DNA of 27,361 bases from Halieaceae bacterium (GTDB lineage: Bacteria > Pseudomonadota > Gammaproteobacteria > Pseudomonadales > Halieaceae). The notes beneath the pieces were generated by a model. It ran no database searches. It was given only the letters and a program-made list of their open reading frames with translations, and had not been told where the DNA came from. Both the position numbers and the translations under genes were made by a program. The stretch spans positions 29,705-57,065 of the forward strand of contig DPGN01000062.1 of the NCBI GenBank assembly GCA_003523185.1, given 5' to 3'. This document shows positions 7,926-16,969 of the stretch, piece after piece. Positions within the stretch are counted from its first letter, which is position 1. Each line of letters opens with the position of its first letter.

Positions 7926-9104
7926 ATGAAGCCTCTTGAGTCAATTACGATTCTCGAATTTTCCACCATGATCACAGCGTCACTCGCCTCGATGATGATG
8001 GCTGAGCAGGGTGCTCGGGTTATCAAGGTCGAGCCCATGGCGATGGGTGATCCGATGCGTTACATCGGTGCGCGAAAAGCCGACATATCGGCCCTGTTTG
8101 CTAACTGTAATCGCGGCAAGGAATCACTCCGAATCGACCTAAAGTCAGAGGAGGGTGTGCGCGTCATCAAAGAGATGATTCCGTCGGTCGACATCGTTAT
8201 TCATAACTTCCGACCCGGTGTGATGGATAAGTTGGGTTTAGGATCTGAGACACTCCGCAGTATCAATTCCAAGCTCATCTATACCGCAATCTCGGGGTTC
8301 GGTACTGAAGGCCCTATGAGTAGCGCACCTGCCTACGATCCCATTATCCAAGCACACGCTGGCGTCGCTGCTGCTCAAGGTAAGGGTGACGAACCCGCAT
8401 TTATGCGCACGCTCTTGTGCGACAAGATCACGGGTTATACAGCCTGCCAAGCCGTCACGAGCGCGCTCTTCTTAAGGGAGCGAACCGGGGAAGGTCAGCA
8501 CATAGATCTCTCAATGATTGATTCTGGCTTGTTCTTTATTTTCCTTGACGGCTTTCAAAATCACACGTTGCTCAGTGACGATCATGAACGGGGAGGCATG
8601 CTCATCGATATCCTCTACGATCCGTGGGTGTGTAGTGATGGCGGCGTCATCATCTCCGCAGGTAGTTACGAGATGCAGAAACGTTTTCTGACATCGATCG
8701 ATATGCAGCATCTCTTGGAAGACGAGCGATTCGCGACGTTCGAGAATCAGATGCGCAATATCCACGTTCTCAAAGGTCTTGTTTCTGAGCGATGCGCCGA
8801 GCTGAGTTGCGATGACATGGTGGGGCGGCTACGCGAAGTCGATGTGCCCTGTGCCAAGGTCATGACGCGAGACGAGGTGCTCGCACAAGAGCAGTTATCG
8901 GCGAATGGCACGGTAGATATTTATGACCATCCAATTGCGGGCTCGTCTCGACGTATTCTCGCGCCCCCGCTATTTGGCGGAGAGCGATTAGAGCCAGGAA
9001 GCGGTGCGCCTACACACGGGCAGCACACCCGGGAGGTGTTGGAGAGCTTTGGCATGAGCGCAACCGATATACAGAAGCTCAGTTCCGAGGGTGTTGTTGC
9101 CTAG
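7926..9104 (+). CDS. CaiB/BaiF (class III) CoA-transferase
   Basis: Family III CoA-transferases move CoA between carboxylic acids through an aspartyl-CoA thioester. The 392-aa product has the family start LESITILEFSTMITASLASMMMA, then GARVIKVEP, RIDLKSEEG and NFRPGVMDKLGLG. LLCDKITGYTACQA places D166 where the catalytic Asp is expected. RTGEGQHIDLSMID (about 188-201) and the C-terminal HGQHTREVLESFG are also typical. Length is normal. The substrate cannot be read from the sequence; members act on carnitine, bile acids, formate/oxalate, 2-methylacyl and other acids. ACGGAG is the ribosome binding site. The broken SDR gene starts 59 nt downstream on the same strand and may once have been co-transcribed. 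Confidence 0.92.
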   Translation: MKPLESITILEFSTMITASLASMMMAEQGARVIKVEPMAMGDPMRYIGARKADISALFANCNRGKESLRIDLKSEEGVRVIKEMIPSVDIVIHNFRPGVMDKLGLGSETLRSINSKLIYTAISGFGTEGPMSSAPAYDPIIQAHAGVAAAQGKGDEPAFMRTLLCDKITGYTACQAVTSALFLRERTGEGQHIDLSMIDSGLFFIFLDGFQNHTLLSDDHERGGMLIDILYDPWVCSDGGVIISAGSYEMQKRFLTSIDMQHLLEDERFATFENQMRNIHVLKGLVSERCAELSCDDMVGRLREVDVPCAKVMTRDEVLAQEQLSANGTVDIYDHPIAGSSRRILAPPLFGGERLEPGSGAPTHGQHTREVLESFGMSATDIQKLSSEGVVA

Positions 9105-9163
9105 TTAGCAGTCAGCCATCAAGTTTTTGGATAAAAGTGGTGAAAGAAGAGGAATAGCAGTCG

Positions 9164-10015
9164 ATGAAGATTGATGGATGCCGAGTCGTTATCACGGGTG
9201 GTGCAAGTGGCATTGGCCTCGCCATTGCTCGGCAGCTGGCTGATCGTGGTTGTCAGATCGTACTCGCCGATATTGATGCGGCAGCACTGACTGTCTGTGC
9301 TGACGAGCGTGGCTCATTTCATACGTTTGTCTGCGACGTTACCCAACAGGATTCGCTGGAGGCACTGGCTGACTATAGCTGAACCCTAGGTGGCGTCGAT
9401 TTAGTCTTTGCTAATGCCGGCGTAGGACTGCCTCTGCGTCCACTGTTGGATCACACTGAGGCACACGCTCGATGGGTGATGGAAGTGAATTACTTTGGGG
9501 TCTGGCACACACTACAAACGTTTGAGCCTCGTCTTATCGAGCAAGGATCTCAGTGCCATGTTGTGGTCACCGGTTCTGAAAACAGTATTGCAGTCCCTGC
9601 GCCGCTACTGGGTGCCTACAACGCTAGTACGCACGCCGTCTTGGGACTCACAGAAACCTTTGACCGAGAGACGCCTGATTTTCTCGATGTGAGCTTACTA
9701 TGTCCTGCGCTGGTAGCGACAAATATCGCAGCGTCTGTTGCACGAATCCCAGATTAATTCGGCGGCCCCGAGAACTTCTCAGGCGGTGGCCCAGCTCTGG
9801 GCTTTTCACCGGATCAGGTTGCTGAGCATGCGATTGCCGGCGTGGAGGCAGGCGACTTTTACATTTTCACTCATCACTGTAATCGAAATATGATTTCGGA
9901 GCGGCTCTCTGCTCAGCTCGATGCGATCGACCGCCAGACTCAGCCCGATGACGGTAGCGACGCCTGCAACACACGATCACTGCTCGGTAGGCTTTTTGAC
10001 CAAATTGTCGCTTAG
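9164..10015 (+). pseudogene. short-chain dehydrogenase/reductase, two in-frame stops
   Basis: One frame of 284 codons reads as a full SDR but carries TGA at codon 73 (9380-9382) and TAA at codon 198 (9755-9757), with no frameshift. The Rossmann motif TGGASGIG is at 11-18, then an early CDVTQ. NAGVG lies between the stops, followed by VVVTGSENS and a YNAST stretch. Y152 is present, but the catalytic Lys of YxxxK is Thr156 (ACG, one base from AAG). After the second stop the frame continues as FGGPENFSGGGPALGF to a TAG at 10013-10015. AGAGGAA lies before the ATG. Two nonsense codons plus loss of the catalytic Lys argue for a recent pseudogene rather than sequencing error or readthrough. It follows the CoA-transferase and may have oxidised a related alcohol. 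Confidence 0.88.
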
Positions 10016-10067
10016 GCAGTAAAAAATCTCGTTTTAGCGCTGGTATTGCACTAATACTTATCGGTTT

Positions 10068-11225
10068 ATGCGCGGTAACTTTCCGGGGAACGCCCACTTG
10101 AAGTGTTTATCAGCGGTTCAACATGCTGTTCTGATGACAGTGTTGTCTGTGACAACACCTGCATTGCTGTGGGCATCTGATTCGACTGATTTTGAGCGCG
10201 GTCCCGTACTGCAGGTCGAGATGAAGGGCTCAATATTGAGGGTTTACGGTGAGCAACTGCTCGCCACTCCGGAAGATCGCGTCTTTTTCGGGGCTGAGGA
10301 GGCCGACTACCTCTTTGAGCCCCGGCTACTCGATGCTAACAATTCTCGCATTCAACTGATGTTGCCTTTTCAGCCTATTTCGGGTCGTTACAAACTGAAA
10401 ATTGGGAAGACAGAAAGCGAGCCTGCTATTGATTTGGTGTTGGTGATCGACGATTCCCGAATTGATATTGACGATCAAACGAGAGGGACCGCAGATGCGG
10501 TATTGACCGTAACGGACTGTCAGGAAGTTGAGGCCGACTGCGTGTCTGATTTGGACGATGACAGTAGTGCCTTTTGCGGAATGTCCGCAGACTTTGACCC
10601 TTATCAGGGATCCCAAGCAATTACGGTGAGCAATACGCAAGAGCTCCACCTCGACGACTATTACACCATTGAGGCACGGGTCTTGCTGCGCGACTATGTC
10701 CGCGGGGGGATTATTGTCGACAAGTATTCTGGCTCGGGTAGAGGACGGGAATACAGACTCTCAGTCGGCAAAGACGGTCTGTTACGAGGTTGGTTTTCTG
10801 TCGATGGAACACTAGCAAACTCGAGGGGTCTGTATTCGGATTACCCAGTGCCCACAAATCGATGGGTACATGTCGCTTCAACCAACGAAGAAGGCCTCAT
10901 GCGTTTGTTTATCGACGGCCAGCTAGTGGCAGAAAAAGAATACAGCGCTCGCCCTGCCCAGTTGGGATACCAGAATATTGCAATTGGCGGTAACAACTGC
11001 TGCCGTGGCTATTACGAGGTGCTCAATGGCTTGGTGGATGAGGTTCGTATCAGCAACGAGACTCGCTATCGCGCCTCGTTCCAGCCGCCAACCCAAGAGT
11101 TCGAGCCTGATGCGCGAACACTGTTATTGATGCACTTCAGCGAGGCCGGTAAGAACGAGGGCTTGGTCGGCGGTGACGCTCAGCTTTCAAGCTTCAATAA
11201 GATTCGGTCCTGCGCAGCTTCCTGA
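10068..11225 (+). CDS. secreted LamG/concanavalin A-like domain protein
   Basis: The 385-aa product has a signal peptide (hydrophobic core about 20-36, likely cleavage after LLWA). A ~75-residue beta-rich segment (about 45-125) resembles an IPT/TIG fold. An acidic, Cys-containing linker follows (about 145-175, with DLDDDSS). A LamG-like jellyroll then runs from about 190 to 350, shown by YYTIEARVLLRD, VPTNRWVHVASTNEEGLMRLFIDGQ, NIAIGGNN and GLVDEVRISNETRYRASF. Such domains bind glycans or surface ligands; no catalytic motif is seen. Cysteines cluster in the linker, in NNCCRG and at the C-terminus, suggesting disulfides. No clear ribosome binding site precedes the ATG, and Met23 is an alternative that would shorten the signal sequence. 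It is likely periplasmic or extracellular. Confidence 0.75.
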   Translation: MRGNFPGNAHLKCLSAVQHAVLMTVLSVTTPALLWASDSTDFERGPVLQVEMKGSILRVYGEQLLATPEDRVFFGAEEADYLFEPRLLDANNSRIQLMLPFQPISGRYKLKIGKTESEPAIDLVLVIDDSRIDIDDQTRGTADAVLTVTDCQEVEADCVSDLDDDSSAFCGMSADFDPYQGSQAITVSNTQELHLDDYYTIEARVLLRDYVRGGIIVDKYSGSGRGREYRLSVGKDGLLRGWFSVDGTLANSRGLYSDYPVPTNRWVHVASTNEEGLMRLFIDGQLVAEKEYSARPAQLGYQNIAIGGNNCCRGYYEVLNGLVDEVRISNETRYRASFQPPTQEFEPDARTLLLMHFSEAGKNEGLVGGDAQLSSFNKIRSCAAS

Positions 11226-11375
11226 CGCGCCCCAGAACTGAGCTTCTTTCAGGACAATCACGCCCATGCCATCACCCCCTTGCCATAGTCGCGCAGTCTG
11301 GCATGCTCAGAGTGGATGGCAGAGCGACGATCTGCGCGCCAAAAAAAATAAAAAAGGTTTCACAGAGGCGATTTC

Positions 11376-13025
11376 ATGGAACACGATACGTTGTTGGCTT
11401 ACCTCGATCAGTGGGCAGAAGAGAAATCTGATGAGATCTGGCTGCGTGACTTTAAAGGCGAGGGGAGTGACGATTATTCTTGGAGAGAGAGTCGGCGGCA
11501 GATTCACGCGGTTGCGTCAGCGCTAGAGCAGCGGTTCGAGAAAGACACCAAAATTCTGCTTCTATCGCGAAACAGAGCGCATTGGTTTTTCGCGGACCTA
11601 GCCATCATGGCCGCCGGTAATGTCAGCGTGGGCTTATTCACTACCTTGAATGCAGATGTTGCTCAGTACATCGCTGAATTTACCGAGTCCAAAGCCATCT
11701 TTGTTGGCGAGGCGGAAAACTGGGATCGCGTCAAAGAGGTGCTTGCCGATGATGTCACTGTCATTAGCTTGCCGGGTGTCGATATACCTGAGGCAACGCT
11801 GACATGGGATCAGCTATTCAGCGAAGGTGAAGGCAAGAGTCCGAGTCACGTACCCAAGCACGATGACATGATCGCGCTTATTTTTACTTCGGGTACGACA
11901 GGCCGACCCAAAGGTGTCATTCAGACCAACGATAGCAACGTTATCCCTATTCGACGCGGCAGTGAGTTCCTCGCCATTGAGGCGGATCCCATTTATTTCT
12001 CCTATCTACCTCTTTCGCACCTCGCTGAGCGGCAGGTCATTGAATTTACCTCGCTGTGTCACGGTGCGCCGGTCAGCTTCAATGAAGGATTGGAATTTTT
12101 AGGGCGCGATATGCAGCGGACCCGTCCAACGTTCTTCTTCGGAGCACCCAGGGTCTGGGAGCAATTGCAGCAGGCAATTCTCGCTAAATTCGGCGGGCGT
12201 GAGGCGTTTGATGCCGCGTTAGCCGCTAACCCGGACGGGATTGCCCATGCGGTTCAAACGGCACTGGGTCTCGATCGCTGCGAATTTCATCTTACGGGGT
12301 CCGCCCCTCTGCCGGCGCCGCTGATGGAGTGGTGGGATAGCGTCGGTATCTCATTGATGGAGGGGTTCGGCCAGACGGAGGCGATGAGTCTAATCATCAG
12401 TCGAGAAGGTGCACGACGTCTTGGTTCACTCGGTAAGGCCGCTCCCGGTGTAGATATCAAGATTACCCAGGAAGGCGAGTTAGCGATTAGGGCGGATGGT
12501 TGTACGCCTGGCTACTACAAGCAACCGGATAAAACCGCCGAGTTGATCCGAGACGGCTGGCTACATACCGGCGATCGCTTCCGTCAGGATAAAGACGGCT
12601 TCTTGTATATCACGGGCCGGATCAAAGATTACTTCAAAACGATTCAGGGAAAATTCGTTGCACCCACCCCTATTGAGGCGCAGTTTGCCGACAACCCCTA
12701 TGTGGAACAGCAGTGTTTAGTTGGATTGGGGATGAATAAAACCATCATGGTGGCCGTCGTATCGGAGACCATGCGCGACGCCCCCCGTGATGTCATCGAG
12801 GCATCGGTGCTCGAGACCGTGGAGCAGTTGAATGCGGAAGTCGAAAAGCATGCACGGATGGGCGGAGTGATTCTGACTTATGAACCTTGGAGTATTGAAA
12901 ACGGGGTGCTCACGCCAACACTGAAAATAAAGCGAGACCAAATTTCAGATCGGTTTGGTGAGGAGGCTGCCGCGATGGCGGTTGAGTCAGCAGAAAGCAA
13001 GACTCTGATTATTCGTTGGCGCTAA
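11376..13025 (+). CDS. long-chain acyl-CoA synthetase (AMP-forming, FadD15-like)
   Basis: This ANL-superfamily ligase activates a fatty or other carboxylic acid with ATP, then forms the CoA thioester. In the 549-aa product the phosphate loop FTSGTTGRPKG is at 170-180, followed by YLPLSHLAER and then GAPRVWEQ. The A5-type motif is MEGFGQTEA. DGWLHTGD at 393-400 carries the ribose-binding Asp, and KDYFKTIQGKFVAP is the hinge region. The C-terminal Lys lies in LTPTLKIKRD (K517/K519). The order and the LPLSHLAER motif fit long-chain types with an N-terminal AMP-binding domain (FadD15/ACSL-like). The start follows a CAGAGG site. It lies in a cluster with the CoA-transferase and ACAD10-like kinase genes, which suggests a shared acyl-CoA role. 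Confidence 0.92.
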   Translation: MEHDTLLAYLDQWAEEKSDEIWLRDFKGEGSDDYSWRESRRQIHAVASALEQRFEKDTKILLLSRNRAHWFFADLAIMAAGNVSVGLFTTLNADVAQYIAEFTESKAIFVGEAENWDRVKEVLADDVTVISLPGVDIPEATLTWDQLFSEGEGKSPSHVPKHDDMIALIFTSGTTGRPKGVIQTNDSNVIPIRRGSEFLAIEADPIYFSYLPLSHLAERQVIEFTSLCHGAPVSFNEGLEFLGRDMQRTRPTFFFGAPRVWEQLQQAILAKFGGREAFDAALAANPDGIAHAVQTALGLDRCEFHLTGSAPLPAPLMEWWDSVGISLMEGFGQTEAMSLIISREGARRLGSLGKAAPGVDIKITQEGELAIRADGCTPGYYKQPDKTAELIRDGWLHTGDRFRQDKDGFLYITGRIKDYFKTIQGKFVAPTPIEAQFADNPYVEQQCLVGLGMNKTIMVAVVSETMRDAPRDVIEASVLETVEQLNAEVEKHARMGGVILTYEPWSIENGVLTPTLKIKRDQISDRFGEEAAAMAVESAESKTLIIRWR

Positions 13026-13150
13026 AACAGCAATCGCTCCAGTCGCATTTCGCCTAAATGTGACGAATATCCTCCAATCGGCCTAACGTGCAAGGGGTAG
13101 TCCTGACAGCACAATTCGCGGCAGGTGATATCCTTATTCACTTATGATCT

Positions 13151-15358
13151 ATGTTTCTTTTAACGGTACGCCCTGTGATCTCTCGCGCTCTACGCTGCTC
13201 TGCTTTAGTCATCGCCCTCTCCTTTTTCCCTTTGCAAAGTTTTGCTGAACCTTCCGCTGATGCGGTGAGGTTGTCGGACACCCCTGTAATCGACGGCGAT
13301 GTGCTGGGCGATGGCGCATGGGGGGCGCGAGCACTGAGTGGCTTCTGGCAACAGCGCCCAGGCGAGGGTGCGCCGTCAACACAGCAAACCGATGTTTACA
13401 TCGGCTACACCGACACCACTTTGTATATCGGCGTCGTTGCTTACGATGATAATCCTGCAGGCATCATCGTCGCGGATAGTCGACGCGATGCGTCGCTAGA
13501 TAATGGAGACAGTTTCAGTTTCATCATTGACGCTTTTCGGGACCAGCAAAATGGCTTTGTCTTCGGCACTAACCCCGTCGGTATCGAATACGACGCGCAG
13601 GTGAGTAAGGAAGCGAGCGGTGCAATGAGTCGCGGAGCTGGCTTCAATCTGAACTGGGATACCAATTGGCAGGTTGCAACAAAGATAGGTGAATACGGTT
13701 GGTCTGCAGAGTTTGAAATACCCTTTAAGTCACTTCGCTTTGGTAATGCGGATGTCCAAAGCTGGGGCTTTAATTTCAAGCGCACCATCCGGCGCAATAA
13801 TGAAGTCGCCTACTGGGCGCCGATCTCTCGGCAATACAGTCTTTCACGCTTGGCGGACGCCGGTCGGGTGGGAAACATTTCGGCACCGCGACAGCGCAAT
13901 CTAAAAATAACGCCGTACGGTCTGGCAAAGGAGCGCAACGGCAATCGTATCGAAAGCTTGAGTGAGCAGGAGTTGGGTTTTGATATCAAATACTCTGTGA
14001 CGCCCAGTTTGACCTTGGATATGACCTACAACACCGACTTTGCTCAGGTGGAGGTTGATGAGTTCCAGATTAACCTCGATCGATTTAGTTTATTTCTCCC
14101 TGAGCAGCGTCCATTTTTCCTTGAGAATGCGGGGCAGTTTTCAGTCGGTGTTTCGCGAGAGGTAGAACTCTTCTTTAGTCGGCGGATTGGTATTGCAAGT
14201 GACGGTAGCCAGATACCTATAAAGGCGGGGGCACGCTTGTCGGGTAAGGTCGGAGAGGCCACCAATTTGGGTCTCCTTCACATGCAGGCAGATGAAGTGC
14301 CCGGCATTGCGCCGCAGACTGATTTTAGTGTGGCGAGAGTCAGTCAGGAGTTCGACAACCGCTCGAGTCTTGGATTCCTTCTGGTGAATAAAGAGGAAAA
14401 TGGATCTCTTGATGGCGGGCCTGATCATTATAACCGCACGTATTCGGTCGATGGACAGTTAGGGTTGGGTGACGATGGCTTGTTATCGGGTTTCTTTGCG
14501 AAAACGGATACGCCCGGTCTTAATGGAGATGACACCGCTCTTCACCTTTCGGCGGCAGCGGATACGCAGGAGTGGTCTTACTCGGCAAGTTTCACGGAGG
14601 TGGGCAAAAACTTTAACCCCGAAGTGGGCTTCCTTCAGCGAACAGACTTTCAACGTGGTTGGCTATTCGCGCTCAAACGATGGCGCGATCCCTCCTGGAA
14701 ACATCTACTTGAACTTCGACCACATATTGCCTATCGAGGATACTGGGGCGGCGATGGTCTTCATGAGACCGGGTTTCTGCATATTGATAACCACTGGGAG
14801 TGGAAGTCAGGCTTCGAGATCCACACGGGTGTGAACTTGTTGCACGAAGGCGTGCGAGAGGACTTTGAGCTTGCGCCCGGACAAGTCGTAGAGGCCGGAG
14901 ATTACGACGACGAAGAACTTCAGTTGGTGCTAATGACGGATGATAGCCAGCCGCTCTCCTTCAATATGACGGCAAAGATTGGGGGCTTCTTTGGCGGTGA
15001 TCGTACTCAGCTTACTCCGAGCCTCAGATACCGCATTGGCGAGACATTCAACGCACGGTTGGGTTGGACGTATAACGAAATTCAGCGTCCCAATAACCCT
15101 GAAAAACTTGAGATCAATGTGGGATCGCTTCGGATGACCTACTCGTTCAACCCCAAGGTATCGCTTCAGGCTTTGGTGCAGTACAACGACGCAACTGATG
15201 TTGTTGCCTCGAATATCCGATTCGCATGGTTGACGTCGGCGGACGCCGGTTTCTACCTCGTCTATAACGAGACGCGAGATGATGATGTGGGCTTGTTCAC
15301 TGAAAAGCGTCGTGAATGGATTTTGAAGTTTTCCCATACCTTTGACGTCTTTAACTAA
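13151..15358 (+). CDS. CBM9-like/DUF5916 outer-membrane beta-barrel protein
   Basis: The 735-aa product begins with a signal peptide (hydrophobic stretch about 16-30, likely cleavage after QSFA). A carbohydrate-binding family 9-like domain follows at about 38-225, with VIDGDVLGDGAWG, DVYIGYTDTTLYIGVVAYD and NGFVFGTNPVG. The rest is a beta-rich DUF5916 region with alternating hydrophobic strands, including QRPFFLENAGQF and EVELFFSRRIG. The final strand ends in FSHTFDVFN. Together these suggest an outer-membrane barrel with a periplasmic or surface ligand domain. DUF5916 function is not established. No good ribosome binding site precedes the ATG at 13151; a GTG at codon 9 is possible. It lies between the acyl-CoA synthetase and the YciI-like gene. 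Confidence 0.85.
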   Translation: MFLLTVRPVISRALRCSALVIALSFFPLQSFAEPSADAVRLSDTPVIDGDVLGDGAWGARALSGFWQQRPGEGAPSTQQTDVYIGYTDTTLYIGVVAYDDNPAGIIVADSRRDASLDNGDSFSFIIDAFRDQQNGFVFGTNPVGIEYDAQVSKEASGAMSRGAGFNLNWDTNWQVATKIGEYGWSAEFEIPFKSLRFGNADVQSWGFNFKRTIRRNNEVAYWAPISRQYSLSRLADAGRVGNISAPRQRNLKITPYGLAKERNGNRIESLSEQELGFDIKYSVTPSLTLDMTYNTDFAQVEVDEFQINLDRFSLFLPEQRPFFLENAGQFSVGVSREVELFFSRRIGIASDGSQIPIKAGARLSGKVGEATNLGLLHMQADEVPGIAPQTDFSVARVSQEFDNRSSLGFLLVNKEENGSLDGGPDHYNRTYSVDGQLGLGDDGLLSGFFAKTDTPGLNGDDTALHLSAAADTQEWSYSASFTEVGKNFNPEVGFLQRTDFQRGWLFALKRWRDPSWKHLLELRPHIAYRGYWGGDGLHETGFLHIDNHWEWKSGFEIHTGVNLLHEGVREDFELAPGQVVEAGDYDDEELQLVLMTDDSQPLSFNMTAKIGGFFGGDRTQLTPSLRYRIGETFNARLGWTYNEIQRPNNPEKLEINVGSLRMTYSFNPKVSLQALVQYNDATDVVASNIRFAWLTSADAGFYLVYNETRDDDVGLFTEKRREWILKFSHTFDVFN

Positions 15359-15370
15359 GCGATAAGTTAT

Positions 15371-15385
15371 ACCTATTGGGTAGGT
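15371..15385. terminator. small hairpin in a convergent gap
   Basis: ACCTA-TTGGG-TAGGT lies 12 nt after the stop of the DUF5916 gene and before the convergent YciI gene. The stem is 5 bp without a T-run, so a terminator role is only possible. Confidence 0.2.
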
Positions 15386-15422
15386 CAGTTGACGCCTAGC
15401 AAACGTCCGAGGCTCGTGATTC

Positions 15423-15701
15423 TCAGGCGGGCAGGGTTTTGCGCCAGCGCGTCACTGTCACCTGCTCGAACAACCCTGCTTTTGCATAGGGGTCTTGCTC
15501 ACAAAAGGTCTCGGCTGCCGCATCACTTTCGAAGTCGATGATGAGCACTGAGCCAATCATCTCGTCATCGGCGTTGAGCAGAGGACCGGCTGCGAAGAGA
15601 CGGTCGCCCAGGGCTTTCACGACAGCTAAATGAGCCTCTCGATTGTCCAGGCGAGTCTGTAAGCTGCCCGGTTTGTCATGACAAAGGATGTGATAAAGCA
15701 C
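15423..15701 (-). CDS. yciI: YciI-family protein
   Basis: This is a 92-aa small cytoplasmic protein of the YCII (PF03795) family, related to E. coli YciI and Haemophilus HI0828. It shows MLYHILCHDKPGSL at the start and REAHL with the conserved H24. AAGPLLNADDEMIGSVLIID follows, then AETFCEQDPYAKAGLFEQVTV, the signature end of the family. It starts with GTG, preceded by a strong AGGGGG site 5 nt away. The fold is ferredoxin-like; the role is unknown, and a putative enzymatic His/Asp pair has been discussed for the family. It converges with the DUF5916 gene and diverges from the phosphotransferase gene. Confidence 0.9.
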   Translation of the reverse strand: MLYHILCHDKPGSLQTRLDNREAHLAVVKALGDRLFAAGPLLNADDEMIGSVLIIDFESDAAAETFCEQDPYAKAGLFEQVTVTRWRKTLPA

Positions 15702-15736
15702 AGAACCCCCTCGCTTAGTTCAGTAGGAAAAAGTGT

Positions 15737-15756
15737 TAGTGAATAACAGCTCACTA
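15737..15756. promoter_or_regulatory. dyad in the yciI/phosphotransferase divergent gap
   Basis: TAGTGA (15737-15742) and TCACTA (15751-15756) are a perfect 6-bp inverted repeat separated by 8 nt, in a 179-nt gap between divergent genes. It could be an operator; no clear -35/-10 pair was found around it. Confidence 0.3.
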
Positions 15757-15880
15757 TAGCTTTCTCGCTGTGGAAATTCTTCCGCTTTCATAGGGGTTAT
15801 CAGCAAAATGCCGTTGGCAGTTGTTTAAAGCCTGAGTACGATCGACGAGAGAACCTGTTGTGCAATAAACTGAGTCGCAG

Positions 15881-16945
15881 ATGAACAATAATCAGAATGA
15901 AACATCCAGATCAGCAGAGGGTTACGACATCCCGGCTGTGGAGACCTGGATTGCTGCTAATACCGATTACTTCAAACCGCCATTCTCATGGACCCGATTG
16001 GAGGGCGGTCACTCCAATTTGACCTATAGGCTCGAGGATGCGTCAGGCAAGCGCGCTGTTATCCGGCGACCACCCATGGGCGAGCTCTTGCCGAAAGCGC
16101 ACGATATGAACCGAGAGTGGTCCTTAATCGCCGCTTTCGCTCCACAAGGATTTCCCGTACCAGAACCCATCGGTTTTTGTGAGGACCTCTCGGTAACAGG
16201 CGCCCTGTTTTATGTGATGGGCTTTTCTGAGGGCCGACCACTCTTTAGCAATGAAGACACACTGGCCTGGGTTCCCGAGACGCAACGAACCACCTTGGCG
16301 TATTCGTTCATTGATACCTTGGCAGACATGCATGTACTTGATCCCGATGCGATTGGGCTCTCAGCATTGGGCAAGAAGGAGGACTATGTTGGGCGCCAAA
16401 TTAAGGCCTGGTATCGTTCATGGGAATCTTCCATCGCGTACGCGGAACTGGATGATCCTCGCGCCCACGACTTCAAAGACTATTTCCTTGTCCACCAGCC
16501 GGAGCAGGTGAGAGCCAGCGTGGTTCACGGCGACTACTATCTGCACAATTGCTTGTTTGCCCAGGACTCAAAAGTGTCAGCGGTACTTGATTGGGAGCTC
16601 GCGACGCTGGGTGACCCGTTAGCGGATTTGGGTTACACCCTTCGTGCTTGGCCCGAGAGCGCGGACGACCCCCACCTTGAACCTACAGCACCCACCGCAG
16701 TGCCCGGGTTTCCGTTCCGCGCCGAGTTGGCTCAGCGCTATGCAGAGCGGACAGGTTTTTCTGTTGATCTGCTCGACTATTACGTCGGATTTAACAACTG
16801 GAAGACGGCTGCGATTTTGCACGGCGTGTATGCGCGTTATCGCGCAGGTCAAAAGAGCACTGAAGGTGTCGATATGGACGGCCTGCGTGAGGGGATTTTA
16901 AAAGCCTTGAATGGGGCTGAGCGCGCCATTCAGCGGCTTGCGTAG
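15881..16945 (+). CDS. phosphotransferase (APH family, ACAD10/11-type)
   Basis: The 354-aa product has the aminoglycoside-phosphotransferase-like kinase fold. A nucleotide-loop region LEGGHSNLTYRLED is near 41-54, with AVIRRPPMGELLPKAHDM carrying the ATP-binding Lys/Arg side. VVHGDYYLHN has the catalytic D218, and VLDWELATLGDPLADLGY has the metal-binding D237. The RRPPxG and DWExATLGDPxxDLG motifs mark the ACAD10/ACAD11 branch. In that branch the kinase domain is often fused to or next to acyl-CoA dehydrogenases and phosphorylates hydroxy-acyl substrates (established for the mammalian proteins). No dehydrogenase is visible here, so the partner would be elsewhere. It is divergent from yciI and nearly abuts the convergent DUF2835 gene (24 nt). 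Confidence 0.88.
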   Translation: MNNNQNETSRSAEGYDIPAVETWIAANTDYFKPPFSWTRLEGGHSNLTYRLEDASGKRAVIRRPPMGELLPKAHDMNREWSLIAAFAPQGFPVPEPIGFCEDLSVTGALFYVMGFSEGRPLFSNEDTLAWVPETQRTTLAYSFIDTLADMHVLDPDAIGLSALGKKEDYVGRQIKAWYRSWESSIAYAELDDPRAHDFKDYFLVHQPEQVRASVVHGDYYLHNCLFAQDSKVSAVLDWELATLGDPLADLGYTLRAWPESADDPHLEPTAPTAVPGFPFRAELAQRYAERTGFSVDLLDYYVGFNNWKTAAILHGVYARYRAGQKSTEGVDMDGLREGILKALNGAERAIQRLA

Positions 16946-16969
16946 CGGCGTCGTGGCGCTTTGATATTG

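Noticed and set aside
9380..9382. The TGA in the SDR frame as a selenocysteine or readthrough codon
   Set aside because: A second, different stop (TAA) follows in the same frame and the catalytic Lys is also lost; no hairpin typical of a bacterial SECIS was evident. Pseudogene is simpler.
11341..11357. A-rich tract before the acyl-CoA synthetase as a minus-strand terminator
   Set aside because: There is no GC-rich stem next to it and no minus-strand gene ending here. It may be an UP-like or simply A-rich leader.
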